Below, piece by piece: positions 30,922 to 38,107 of a stretch of 64,000 nt of DNA. The position numbers and the translations under genes were made by a program. The notes below the pieces were generated by a model. That model was not told the origin of the DNA. It worked only from the letters and a program-made list of their open reading frames with translations, and searched no databases. This stretch comes from Microbacterium trichothecenolyticum (GTDB lineage: Bacteria; Actinomycetota; Actinomycetes; Actinomycetales; Microbacteriaceae): positions 186,001 through 250,000 of the forward strand of contig NZ_JYJA01000039.1 of NCBI RefSeq assembly GCF_000956465.1, in the 5' to 3' direction. How positions within the stretch are numbered: the stretch's first letter is position 1; each line of letters begins with the position of its first letter.

Positions 30922-30952
30922 CGAGAGGCCCCGGCATCGCCGGGGCCTCTCG
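30922..30952 (+). terminator. Terminator of rpoB-rpoC
   Basis: CGAGAGGCCCCGG (30922-30934) pairs perfectly with 30940-30952, loop CATCG. Just upstream, CCGGTCGCTGAGCGG...GAGACGAAACG (about 30885-30915) resembles half of a repeat family that is also seen after rpsG. Confidence 0.85.
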
Positions 30953-30972
30953 CCGTTGACGGGACGGATGCC

Positions 30973-31620
30973 TCACCCCAGCCTGGGCGATCCCTCCGCG
31001 TCGTCCGGCCGCGACGCGGCGCGGTCGTCCGGCGACAGGTTGTCGGCGACGTTCTCCTTGACGCGCTCGGCGGTGTCCTGCGCCTCCTGCTTGACAGTCT
31101 CGGCGGAGTCGACGGCGGACTCCTTCACCTGTTCGACGGCGTCCTGCGCAGGACCCTTGAGGTTCTCGGCGACCTCCTGCGCGGCATCCTTCGCCTCGCC
31201 CACCGCCTTGTCGACGAGCGGCTGCGCGCGGTCCCGCAGCGACGTGGCGAACCGCGTCTCGGACTCGGTCGTCGGAATCAGGCTGGCCACGAGGAACCCG
31301 ACGCCGGCGGCGAGGAGTCCCACGACGATCGGCGCACCCTGTGCCTTCTGCTTCGCCTTGTGCGGCAGCTCCTTGACGGCGTCGCCGGCGGCGTCCATCG
31401 CGTCACCGACCGAGTGGCCGGCGGACGAGGCGGTGTCGCCGACGTCGTCGGCCACGCCCATCACGTGGCCCTTCATGTCGCCGAACGCGCGACGGACCCG
31501 AGTGGTCTGGCGCTCCATGATCTTCGGAGGCGACACCTTGTCGGCGAGCGCATCGACATCGCGTCCGAGTTCGTCGCGCGTGACCTCGATGTCTGCGCGG
31601 ATCTGGTCTGGGTTGCTCAT
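30973..31620 (-). CDS. DUF3618 domain protein
   Basis: A 215-residue protein. IRADIEVTRDELGRDVDALADKVSP in the first 30 residues is the DUF3618 signature. One membrane segment (APIVVGLLAAGVGFLVASLIP) follows at about residues 95-115, then a long amphipathic Ala/Glu/Lys helix with repeats such as AVEQVKESAVDSAETVKQEA, like LEA or apolipoprotein helices. It is the last gene of a three-gene minus-strand operon and its start overlaps the preceding stop (TAATG). It may shield or scaffold the membrane under stress; this is inference from the helix type. Confidence 0.75.
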   Translation of the reverse strand: MSNPDQIRADIEVTRDELGRDVDALADKVSPPKIMERQTTRVRRAFGDMKGHVMGVADDVGDTASSAGHSVGDAMDAAGDAVKELPHKAKQKAQGAPIVVGLLAAGVGFLVASLIPTTESETRFATSLRDRAQPLVDKAVGEAKDAAQEVAENLKGPAQDAVEQVKESAVDSAETVKQEAQDTAERVKENVADNLSPDDRAASRPDDAEGSPRLG

Positions 31621-32039
31621 TATCGGTTCTCCTCGTTCCTCTTGAGTGCTTCGGGGATCTCCTTGACGGTCTCCACCGTCTGCGGCGCCCCTTGCACGGT
31701 CTTCAGTCGGTTCCGCCCGACGGCGTACAGGACGCCGGCGATGACGGCCCAGATGACGGCGACGATCACAGCCGACCAGCCGAGGCTGTCGATGAGATCG
31801 CCGAGCGCCCACCACAGGGCGACGCTCAGGAAGAACACGGCCATCACGGCCGCGTAGCCGGCGCCTCCCAGCAGTCCCGCTCCCATGCCCGCCCGCTTGG
31901 CCGACTCCGAGAGCTCGGCTTTCGCGAGTTCGAGCTCCTTGCGCATCAGGTTCGACAGGTCGCGGGACACCTCGCCCACGAGGTCGCCCAGCGACGTGTC
32001 CGCCGCCTTCTGCTGCGACGGTGTGGGCATGTCGGTCAT
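31620..32039 (-). CDS. Phage holin superfamily III-like (Holin-X) membrane protein
   Basis: A 139-residue protein. The first 55 residues contain SLGDLVGEVSRDLSNLMRKE followed by LELAKAEL, the conserved amphipathic helix of actinobacterial Holin-X proteins. Two membrane spans follow (GAGYAAVMAVFFLSVALWWAL and SAVIVAVIWAVIAGVLYAVG). Despite the family name these chromosomal proteins are not known to lyse cells. The ATG at 32039 has GGAGAGG at a good distance. Its start overlaps the upstream stop (ATGA) and its stop overlaps the DUF3618 start, so all three genes are coupled. Confidence 0.75.
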   Translation of the reverse strand: MTDMPTPSQQKAADTSLGDLVGEVSRDLSNLMRKELELAKAELSESAKRAGMGAGLLGGAGYAAVMAVFFLSVALWWALGDLIDSLGWSAVIVAVIWAVIAGVLYAVGRNRLKTVQGAPQTVETVKEIPEALKRNEENR

Positions 32040-32881
32040 CGCCGTGCCTCTCCGCTCGGCGACCACTCGCCCTGCGCCGTCCTGGCGCCGGTGACGGGGT
32101 TCTGCCCGTTCGCCGCAGTGGCCCCGGCCGCGCTCGACAGCGGATCGCCCGGTGCCTGATCGGCGAGGGCGTCGGCGATGGGCGTGCTCTCGCCGGAGGC
32201 GCCGGAGCCGGCGCCGAAGCCGTCGGCTCCTGTGGCAGAGCCGGTCCGTTCGTCCGCCGTGACACCCGTCACACCCGGCGCGCCCGGCGCGCCCGCGGCG
32301 AGAGCCGGTCGCTGCGCGCGCGAAGCGCCCCCGAGCCCGGCGCTTGCGTTGTGCGGGTCGGCCATGAGCGCGCGAGTCATCCGACCGGCGACGATGCCTG
32401 CGCCGAGGGCGATCAGCAGGAAGGCGCCCGTGTGCCGACGAGCGTACCCGCGCACCTCCCGCACGACGTCGGCGGGTTCACGCTGCTCCAGCCAATCAGC
32501 GGCGCGGCGGGTCTGCTGACCGAGCGCGCGCACGGCGCTGGTGGCCATGCCGCGCGAACTCGTGCCGGTGCCCGATGCCATCCCCTCCAGCTCGTCGCCG
32601 GTGCCGCGCAGGGCGTCGGCCGCCCGGCGCTGCTGGGTGGACGCCTGGTCGGACAGCTGCACGCGCGTCTCGTCGAAGAATCCGCGGGCGGCGTCCTTCA
32701 CGTCGTGCGCGACGCTGTGGATCTCGTCGCCCGCGACGCCGGCGACGTACATCGCTCCGGCGTCCACTTCGGCGACGGAGTCGACGGCGCGCTCCTTGAT
32801 GTCCGGCGTGTCCGGGCTCTGCCCCTCGGGTGATCCGTTGGCACTGCGATCCGCGGCGGATCCGGTCTCGTAGGTCGACAT
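32036..32881 (-). CDS. Membrane-anchored hypothetical protein, first gene of the DUF3618 operon
   Basis: A 281-residue protein beginning MSTYETGSAA with GGAGGAG just before the ATG. The first 130 residues are polar and helical. One hydrophobic span (HTGAFLLIALGAGIVAGRM) is near residue 150, and the C-terminal 90 residues are a disordered Gly/Ala/Ser tail. It looks like the longer partner commonly found upstream of Holin-X/DUF3618 genes in actinobacteria. No enzyme motif is seen. Function unknown; a role in envelope stress is possible. Confidence 0.6.
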   Translation of the reverse strand: MSTYETGSAADRSANGSPEGQSPDTPDIKERAVDSVAEVDAGAMYVAGVAGDEIHSVAHDVKDAARGFFDETRVQLSDQASTQQRRAADALRGTGDELEGMASGTGTSSRGMATSAVRALGQQTRRAADWLEQREPADVVREVRGYARRHTGAFLLIALGAGIVAGRMTRALMADPHNASAGLGGASRAQRPALAAGAPGAPGVTGVTADERTGSATGADGFGAGSGASGESTPIADALADQAPGDPLSSAAGATAANGQNPVTGARTAQGEWSPSGEARR

Positions 32882-33119
32882 GCTCCTCCTCCATCTCACC
32901 GGCGGAATCGGGCCGGCGATGTGCCGGCCGGGAGAGTCCGCCGTGGCGAACACCCTCCGCGAGGAATGACGAAAGCAAGGAGGGGGTCGAGTTCTGCGCC
33001 GCCGCGGAGTATGCTCCCGGCCCGCCCGGCAGCTACCCGCGGTGTCCTCGTAGCCCCGCGCGCGCCGCGGCGCAGCATCCGTGTCTCCGGCTTACCGTGG
33101 AAGCGGAGGTGGGGGCCCC

Positions 33120-33734
33120 ATGGCGAGGACCGGCGGACGCAACTCGTGGATCGCCGTGCCCGCGGGGATCCTGTGCGCCGCCGTGGTGGCCTCGCTCGTG
33201 TGGCTGGCGCTGCCGATGGTCCCGGTGGCCGTCGCGTGGGTCGGCGACACGCTGCGCAGTGCCACCGCGCCGCGGCCCGAGGCGACGCCCGCGCAGACGC
33301 CCGCCCAGACCGCGGCGGACGGTGGCGCGATCGACTGCCGCACGCTGTACGCCGACGACCTCTGGAACGAGCTGACCTGGCGGGAGGGGTCGCTGCTCGA
33401 CCAGTCGATGGCGGCTCCCGCCACCGCCGCGACGGCGTTCGCCGACGCCGCCGCACCCGACGTGCTGGTGACCTGCACGTGGCGGTTCGACTCGGGCGGG
33501 ATCGTCACCACGCTGTCGAAGGTCGATGCGGACGCCGCGACGATCGCCGAGGCCGCGCTGGCGGGCGACGGGTTCTCCTGCCGGACGGCGGACGGCGCCA
33601 CGGTCTGCGATCGCACGCGGGGCGCGGTGCTCGAGGAGCACACCCTCCGCGACGGGCTCTGGCTCGTGAGCGTCGAGACGGCCTGGCACCCCGACGACTA
33701 CGGCCGTCGGCTCGACCACACGGTCTGGGGCTGA
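33120..33734 (+). CDS. Secreted or membrane-anchored hypothetical protein with paired cysteines
   Basis: A 204-residue protein with a strong N-terminal membrane segment (IAVPAGILCAAVVASLVWLALPMVPVAV, about residues 10-37), then a disordered Ala/Pro/Thr stretch and an extracellular domain with DCRTLY, VTCTWRF, FSCRT and TVCDRT, four Cys in a pattern shared with the convergent lipoprotein at 33736. GGAGG and a run of Gs precede the ATG, and TACCGT is about 25 nt further up as a likely -10. The stop lies 1 nt from the stop of the convergent gene. Family unknown. Confidence 0.65.
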   Translation: MARTGGRNSWIAVPAGILCAAVVASLVWLALPMVPVAVAWVGDTLRSATAPRPEATPAQTPAQTAADGGAIDCRTLYADDLWNELTWREGSLLDQSMAAPATAATAFADAAAPDVLVTCTWRFDSGGIVTTLSKVDADAATIAEAALAGDGFSCRTADGATVCDRTRGAVLEEHTLRDGLWLVSVETAWHPDDYGRRLDHTVWG

Positions 33735-33735
33735 T

Positions 33736-34329
33736 TCAGCCGAAGATGCTCGCGACGACGGCGGCGGTGTAGCCGGCGGGCGCGAGGTTCGAGTACTGGG
33801 TGTCGACGAGGATGTCGTCGCGCCAGAACAGCGTGCGCCCGTCGGTGACCGGGTACGTCTCGTTCTGCCACGTCTTCTCGCAGCGCGTGCCGCCATCGGG
33901 GGTGTAGCAGGTGTAGCCCTCTTCGGTGACGAGCTTGTTGAGCATGTCGAGCGCCGGCCCGCGTGACATGGAGGAGATCTTCGTGACCAGGCCTGTCGTG
34001 TCGGCGGCGGGGTCGCGCCACACGCACACCAGGCTTCCGTCGGGCTGCGGTCCCGATGCGCCGAAGGCGGGGTCGTTGAGCGGCACACCCTCGAGCTGTG
34101 CCAGCACGTCGGCGGTCAGGATCGCACGGCAGTCGTCGGGGATCTCGGCGCGGGCGGTGGGCGACGGCGTCGCAGTGGGCGTCGCCGATCCTGACGCCGA
34201 GGTGGACGGGGTGGGGGTGAAGGTGAGGCTGCCCCCCAAAGGCGCGTCCGGTGCGCACGCCGTCAGCGCGGCGAGTGCGAGGAGGGTGGATGCCGCGGCC
34301 GCGGCGAGCTGGAACGCCCGTGGTGCCAT
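33736..34329 (-). CDS. Putative lipoprotein, distant paralogue of the gene at 33120
   Basis: A 197-residue protein with a lipoprotein signal peptide: Arg, a hydrophobic stretch and the lipobox LTAC, so Cys25 would carry the lipid. A Thr/Ser/Pro linker follows. The extracellular part has DDCRAIL, LVCVWR, YTCYTPDGGTRCEKT, the same four-Cys layout as the convergent neighbour (CR, CxWR, CxTxDGxTxC). The gene probably serves on the outer face of the cell membrane. The ATG at 34329 opens the signal peptide; an upstream ATG at 34368 gives no plausible extension. Confidence 0.7.
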   Translation of the reverse strand: MAPRAFQLAAAAASTLLALAALTACAPDAPLGGSLTFTPTPSTSASGSATPTATPSPTARAEIPDDCRAILTADVLAQLEGVPLNDPAFGASGPQPDGSLVCVWRDPAADTTGLVTKISSMSRGPALDMLNKLVTEEGYTCYTPDGGTRCEKTWQNETYPVTDGRTLFWRDDILVDTQYSNLAPAGYTAAVVASIFG

Positions 34330-34442
34330 GGGCTCAGGGTAATGAGCCGAGGCGCATTCCCCCGGCACGCCTCCGTCGTGTGCGCGGAACCGCGGGTTAC
34401 TCTGCCTCTGCGGGGACGAGCCCTGCGTGAGGAGTGCCTGCG

Positions 34443-35432
34443 ATGAGTGACCCCAAGTCGTCCTACGGCGAGCCCGTCGACGAGCCCAACGGCGTCGACG
34501 ACGTCGTCGGCCGTGCGAACGAAGGTCTCGCCGACGCAGAGGCCGCCAAGCGCGATGCGGTCGGCAGCGAGACTCCGGCCGCAGAGACCCCCTCCGACGT
34601 CACCGAGGCGCCCGGCACCACCGACACGGACGCGTCTGCCGATGCCCCGGCGACCACCGCCGAGGCGCCTGCCGCCGCCGAGGCGCCTGCCGCCGCCGAG
34701 CCCGACCCCTGGGACTCGCCGGAGGCGGCCGCGCTGGACTACGCGCCCACCGCGACGCCCGCGCCGGCCGCCGATGACTCGCCCACCGTGGTGGTCCCGC
34801 CGGCCGTGACCCCGAGCGAGCCCGTCGTCGCGGAGCCCGCAGTCGTCGCCGCAGCCGCCGCCCCGCAGCCCATCTTCGTGCAGGCGCCCGAGGCGCCGCG
34901 TCCGCGCGGCAACCGCGCCGCCGCCGGCGCCATCGGCCTGCTCGCCGCCGTCGCGTTCGCCGTGCTCTACCTCGCGGTGTGGCTCGGCGTCGGCGCGATC
35001 AAGGGCGACGTCACCGGCGCGAACGTCGGCACGACCGCCCTCGAGGCCCTCGCGACCTGGTCGCTCTGGGTGCCCGTGGTCGTGTTCTTCATCGGCTTCT
35101 GGCTGCTCGGCGCCATCATCAACCGCGGCCGCTGGGGCGCCTGGGTGATCTTCGGCATCCTCGTGGGTGTCGCCGCGTACGGTGGTCACATCCTCGGCGC
35201 GCTGTTCCAGGCGCCGTTCTGGAACCTCACCGCCAGCGAGGGGGCCAAGCTCGTCGAGGCCGAGCTGCTGACGCCGCTCGCGATCGCCGCGTTCATCATC
35301 GGCCGCGAGCTCACGATCTGGTTCGGCGCGTGGGCCGCTGCGCGTGCGAAGCGCGTCACCGAGCTCAACGTCGAGGCTCAGCGAGAGTACGAGCGCACGC
35401 TCGAGGCAGGTCCGCAGCTCGTCCGCGCGTAG
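34443..35432 (+). CDS. Membrane protein with long Ala/Pro-rich cytoplasmic tail
   Basis: A 329-residue protein. The first 150 residues are acidic and Ala/Pro/Thr-rich, hence disordered, and include an 18-bp tandem duplication (EAPAAA twice). Four membrane spans fill residues 156-300 (around AIGLLAAVAFAVLYLAVWL, VPVVVFFIGFWLLGAII, VIFGILVGVAAYGGHILGALF and LAIAAFIIGRELTIWFG). GAGGAG precedes the ATG. No recognisable family or active-site motif; a transporter accessory or signalling scaffold is possible but unsupported. Confidence 0.65.
   Translation: MSDPKSSYGEPVDEPNGVDDVVGRANEGLADAEAAKRDAVGSETPAAETPSDVTEAPGTTDTDASADAPATTAEAPAAAEAPAAAEPDPWDSPEAAALDYAPTATPAPAADDSPTVVVPPAVTPSEPVVAEPAVVAAAAAPQPIFVQAPEAPRPRGNRAAAGAIGLLAAVAFAVLYLAVWLGVGAIKGDVTGANVGTTALEALATWSLWVPVVVFFIGFWLLGAIINRGRWGAWVIFGILVGVAAYGGHILGALFQAPFWNLTASEGAKLVEAELLTPLAIAAFIIGRELTIWFGAWAAARAKRVTELNVEAQREYERTLEAGPQLVRA
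34662..34697 (+). repeat. 18-bp tandem duplication in a coding region
   Basis: Two exact copies of GAGGCGCCTGCCGCCGCC at 34662-34679 and 34680-34697, each encoding EAPAAA in the disordered tail of the membrane protein. Confidence 0.85.
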
Positions 35433-35460
35433 GCCCCGTTCGCATCCCCGCCGGCCGACG

Positions 35461-35466
35461 TAGGCT
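35461..35466 (+). promoter_or_regulatory. Candidate -10 box of a leaderless promoter
   Basis: TAGGCT followed by GGCGGC (6 nt) and the ATG at 35473. Confidence 0.5.
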
Positions 35467-35472
35467 GGCGGC

Positions 35473-36051
35473 ATGGCCGCTGACGGTTCGGATGGGCCGT
35501 CGCAGGGACCCGTGCGACCGCCCGTCGCCCTGGCCTTCGCGACGATGGGCTTCATCGCGCTCCTGATCTTCGGGCTCGGCATGACGAGTCTGGCGATGGG
35601 GGAGGACGTCATCGCGAGCCCCGGGCTCGGGCAGGCTCCCGGGATCGCCGGCGTCGTGTGCGCGACGCTCGCGTTCGCCGGCGGGCTGTGGGCCGCGATC
35701 GCGCGCGCCGGAAGCCGAACGGATGCTGCCGCCCCGGCGCGCGACGCCGCACCGGCTTCGGCGGGGGCCGGGTCGATCGCCCGCGCCGGAGCGCGGCATC
35801 CCTCGTACTGGGGCGCCTTGTGGACGACCGCCGCGACCTTCCTCGCCTACCTCGGGGGAGTGTGGTTCGGCGCCGTGTTCACCGGCGCCGATCTCGGCGT
35901 CGCGACGGCCGTCGTCGGCCGCCTCGCGACCACGTGGTTCGGGGTCGTCGTCGCCGCGGCGGCGTTCGTGTCGTCGTGGGCGGGCATCGCGCTCGTGCGC
36001 ACCCGCGCCCGCCGACCGAGATGGCCGTGGGAGGACGAGTTCGACGAGTGA
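35473..36051 (+). CDS. Four-span membrane protein of unknown function
   Basis: A 192-residue protein with membrane segments at about residues 17-38 (VALAFATMGFIALLIFGLGM), 55-75, 115-138 and 150-172, and an acidic C-terminal tail (WEDEFDE). A short Ala-rich cytoplasmic loop lies between spans two and three. No family signature is recognised. The ATG is 6 nt after a TANNNT box, so leaderless translation is likely. It may be cotranscribed with the next gene, though that gene has its own -10. Confidence 0.65.
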   Translation: MAADGSDGPSQGPVRPPVALAFATMGFIALLIFGLGMTSLAMGEDVIASPGLGQAPGIAGVVCATLAFAGGLWAAIARAGSRTDAAAPARDAAPASAGAGSIARAGARHPSYWGALWTTAATFLAYLGGVWFGAVFTGADLGVATAVVGRLATTWFGVVVAAAAFVSSWAGIALVRTRARRPRWPWEDEFDE

Positions 36052-36110
36052 TCCGGCAGCCCACGGTGCCGGGAACCGCGGAAATCCGCGCGGGTGCGGA
36101 GACCGGGCAC

Positions 36111-36116
36111 TAGCGT
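36111..36116 (+). promoter_or_regulatory. Candidate -10 box of a leaderless promoter
   Basis: TAGCGT followed by 7 nt and the GTG at 36124. An in-frame GTG at 36115 lies inside the -10 and is therefore less likely to be the start. Confidence 0.45.
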
Positions 36117-36123
36117 GGAACGC

Positions 36124-36792
36124 GTGGAGCGGTCGCTCGAGACCCAGGTCAGCCAGGCGGTGGACGCCTGGCTCGCGTGGGTGCCCCGCTGGGAGCCCGC
36201 GACCCACCATGGCCGGACCGCACCCTGCCGCCGCTGCTTCGGGTCGCCCGTGCTCTCGGCCGCAGGCCTCGGCGCCGACGTGCCGCACGGTGTGCAGCAC
36301 GGTCTGTCGACTCGCATCAAGACGATCGTCGACCGCTCGGTCGCCGAGTACACGGCGCTGAACCTTCCGATGCTGCAGGCCGAGCTCGACCAGCAGGCTG
36401 CTCGCAACCGCGCGCGCACCTACCGCCCGGGCGAAGGGCTCGATCCCGAGTTCGAGGGTCTTCCGATGGACCCCGATCCGGTGCCCGGCGCCCCGTTCCT
36501 GTTCACGATCGCGGGGCTCGCCGAGGAGGCCGATGCGCGCGTGCCGGCGCTTCCTCCCCTGAGCGAGGAGGCCAAGGCGGCGCTGCGCCAGGAGGTGGGG
36601 CTCGCCGACGACTACGCGAACATGGTCGGCCGCGAAGTGTGCACGATCCTGCTGCACCATCGCCTGCGCATCCAGGCCGCGGTGACCGAGTACGTAGAGC
36701 CCCAGATCGAGGCGATGCTCGCCGATCTCACCAAGTCGCTCGACGCACCGTTCGACCCCCACGACCCCGGCGACCCTCCGCGGCTAGACTGA
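36124..36792 (+). CDS. Conserved hypothetical cytoplasmic protein
   Basis: A 222-residue soluble protein without signal peptide or membrane span. It has a CRRC pair near residue 30, a Gln/Arg/Ala-rich helical middle and a Pro/Asp-rich loop (GEGLDPEFEGLPMDPDPVPG). No active-site motif or family is recognised. The start is placed at GTG 36124 because it is 7 nt after a TANNNT -10; GTG at 36115 is an in-frame alternative. It lies just before the kinase operon but 175 nt away with a separate promoter. Confidence 0.55.
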   Translation: MERSLETQVSQAVDAWLAWVPRWEPATHHGRTAPCRRCFGSPVLSAAGLGADVPHGVQHGLSTRIKTIVDRSVAEYTALNLPMLQAELDQQAARNRARTYRPGEGLDPEFEGLPMDPDPVPGAPFLFTIAGLAEEADARVPALPPLSEEAKAALRQEVGLADDYANMVGREVCTILLHHRLRIQAAVTEYVEPQIEAMLADLTKSLDAPFDPHDPGDPPRLD

Positions 36793-36895
36793 CGCCGGCC
36801 CGTCACTGCGGCACGGTCCGGTGCCGGCCCGCCGCACGCGCTCCCACTCTCCACATCCCTGCTCGCCATGCGGGTTCCCGGGAGGTGGGTTTTGT

Positions 36896-36901
36896 TAGCA
36901 T
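36896..36901 (+). promoter_or_regulatory. Candidate -10 box of the kinase operon
   Basis: TAGCAT preceded by a T-rich stretch (TTTTGT). The expected start near 36908 would leave a leader of about 60 nt before the GTG at 36968. No clear -35. Confidence 0.35.
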
Positions 36902-36967
36902 GACCGGGTTTGTTGTCGCCCTGGCGACATGAGTGTGACGGTAGCGGACTGCGGGGGAGGTGTGCTG

Positions 36968-38107
36968 GTGGCTGCACGGCTCCCTTCGGCGCCTCCGATC
37001 CTTCCCGGGCTCGCCTACATCCGTCCGCTCGGCTCCGGTGGTTTCGCCGACGTCTTCCTCTACGAGCAGGACATGCCACGCCGCAACGTCGCGGTGAAGG
37101 TCATGCCCAGCGACGTGCGCGACCCGGAGCTGCGGCGCATGTTCAACGCCGAGGCCGACGTGCTCGCGCATCTGTCGGCCCACCCCTCGATCGTGACGGT
37201 CTACCAGGCGAGCATCTCAGCGGACGGCCGCCCGTACATCGTCATGGAGTACTGCCCGGGCTCGCTCGCGCAGCGGTACCGGGTCGAGCGCCTCCCGGTC
37301 GAGGAGGTGCTCACCATCGGCGTGCGCATGGCCAGCGCGCTCGAGTCCGCGCACCGCGCGGGCCTCATCCACCGGGACGTCAAGCCGAGCAACATCCTCA
37401 TCACCACATTCGGCACGCCGGTGCTCGCCGACTTCGGCATCTCGGCCTCGCTGCAGCGCAAGAGCGGCGGTGAGGTGCTGGCCATGTCGATCCCGTGGAG
37501 CGCTCCCGAGGTCGTCGCCGAGCAGACGAGCGGCACCGTGACGAGCGAGGTGTGGAGCCTGGGCGCCACCGTCTACTCGCTCCTCGCGGGCCACAGCCCG
37601 TTCGAGCGCCGCGAGCGCGGGCAGAACACCAAGGAGCTGCTGCGCAAGCGCATCGCGCGGGCCACTTACGTCGAGATCCCGCGGGCCGACGTCCCGGCGT
37701 CGCTGCAGGCCGTTCTGGCGGCCGCGATGAGCCGCGATCCCGGGCGTCGGTACGACTCGGCCCGGGCGTTCGGGGAGGCGCTGCGCGAAGTGCAGTCGGG
37801 GCTCGGCCTCTCGCCGACACCGCTCGAGATCCCCGACGCGGAATGGTCCCCGGCATCCGCCCCCGTCGATTTCGGGGATTCGGCGCTGCGAGGACCCGCG
37901 CGCTCGCACGTGGAGCGCGACCTCACCCGCAAGACGCGCGCCGGCACCGGCGTCGCGCAGCTCGCCCGCGATGAGGACACCGAGATCTCGGCGCCCGCCC
38001 GCCGTCGGGGGCGCGCCGCGCTGCCCTGGGCCATCGGCATCGGAGCGGGGGTCGTCGCGGGCGCGGGCGCGGTCGTCGTGGCGCTGATGGCCGCGGGGGT
38101 GCTCTGA
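36968..38107 (+). CDS. Membrane-anchored Ser/Thr protein kinase
   Basis: A 379-residue Hanks-type kinase. The glycine loop GSGGFADVF is at 22-30, Lys44 in VAVKV, HRDVKPSN at 134-141 with catalytic Asp136, DFGIS at 154-158 and the APE-like SAPEV soon after. A single membrane span closes the protein (residues about 351-379) and there is no extracellular PASTA or sensor domain, unlike PknB. GGGGAGG lies 7 nt before the GTG at 36968, which decides this start over an upstream ATG at 36929. The stop overlaps the giant surface protein start (TGATG), and an FHA protein lies later in the operon, so it probably phosphorylates Thr residues on proteins of this pathway. Confidence 0.9.
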   Translation: MAARLPSAPPILPGLAYIRPLGSGGFADVFLYEQDMPRRNVAVKVMPSDVRDPELRRMFNAEADVLAHLSAHPSIVTVYQASISADGRPYIVMEYCPGSLAQRYRVERLPVEEVLTIGVRMASALESAHRAGLIHRDVKPSNILITTFGTPVLADFGISASLQRKSGGEVLAMSIPWSAPEVVAEQTSGTVTSEVWSLGATVYSLLAGHSPFERRERGQNTKELLRKRIARATYVEIPRADVPASLQAVLAAAMSRDPGRRYDSARAFGEALREVQSGLGLSPTPLEIPDAEWSPASAPVDFGDSALRGPARSHVERDLTRKTRAGTGVAQLARDEDTEISAPARRRGRAALPWAIGIGAGVVAGAGAVVVALMAAGVL

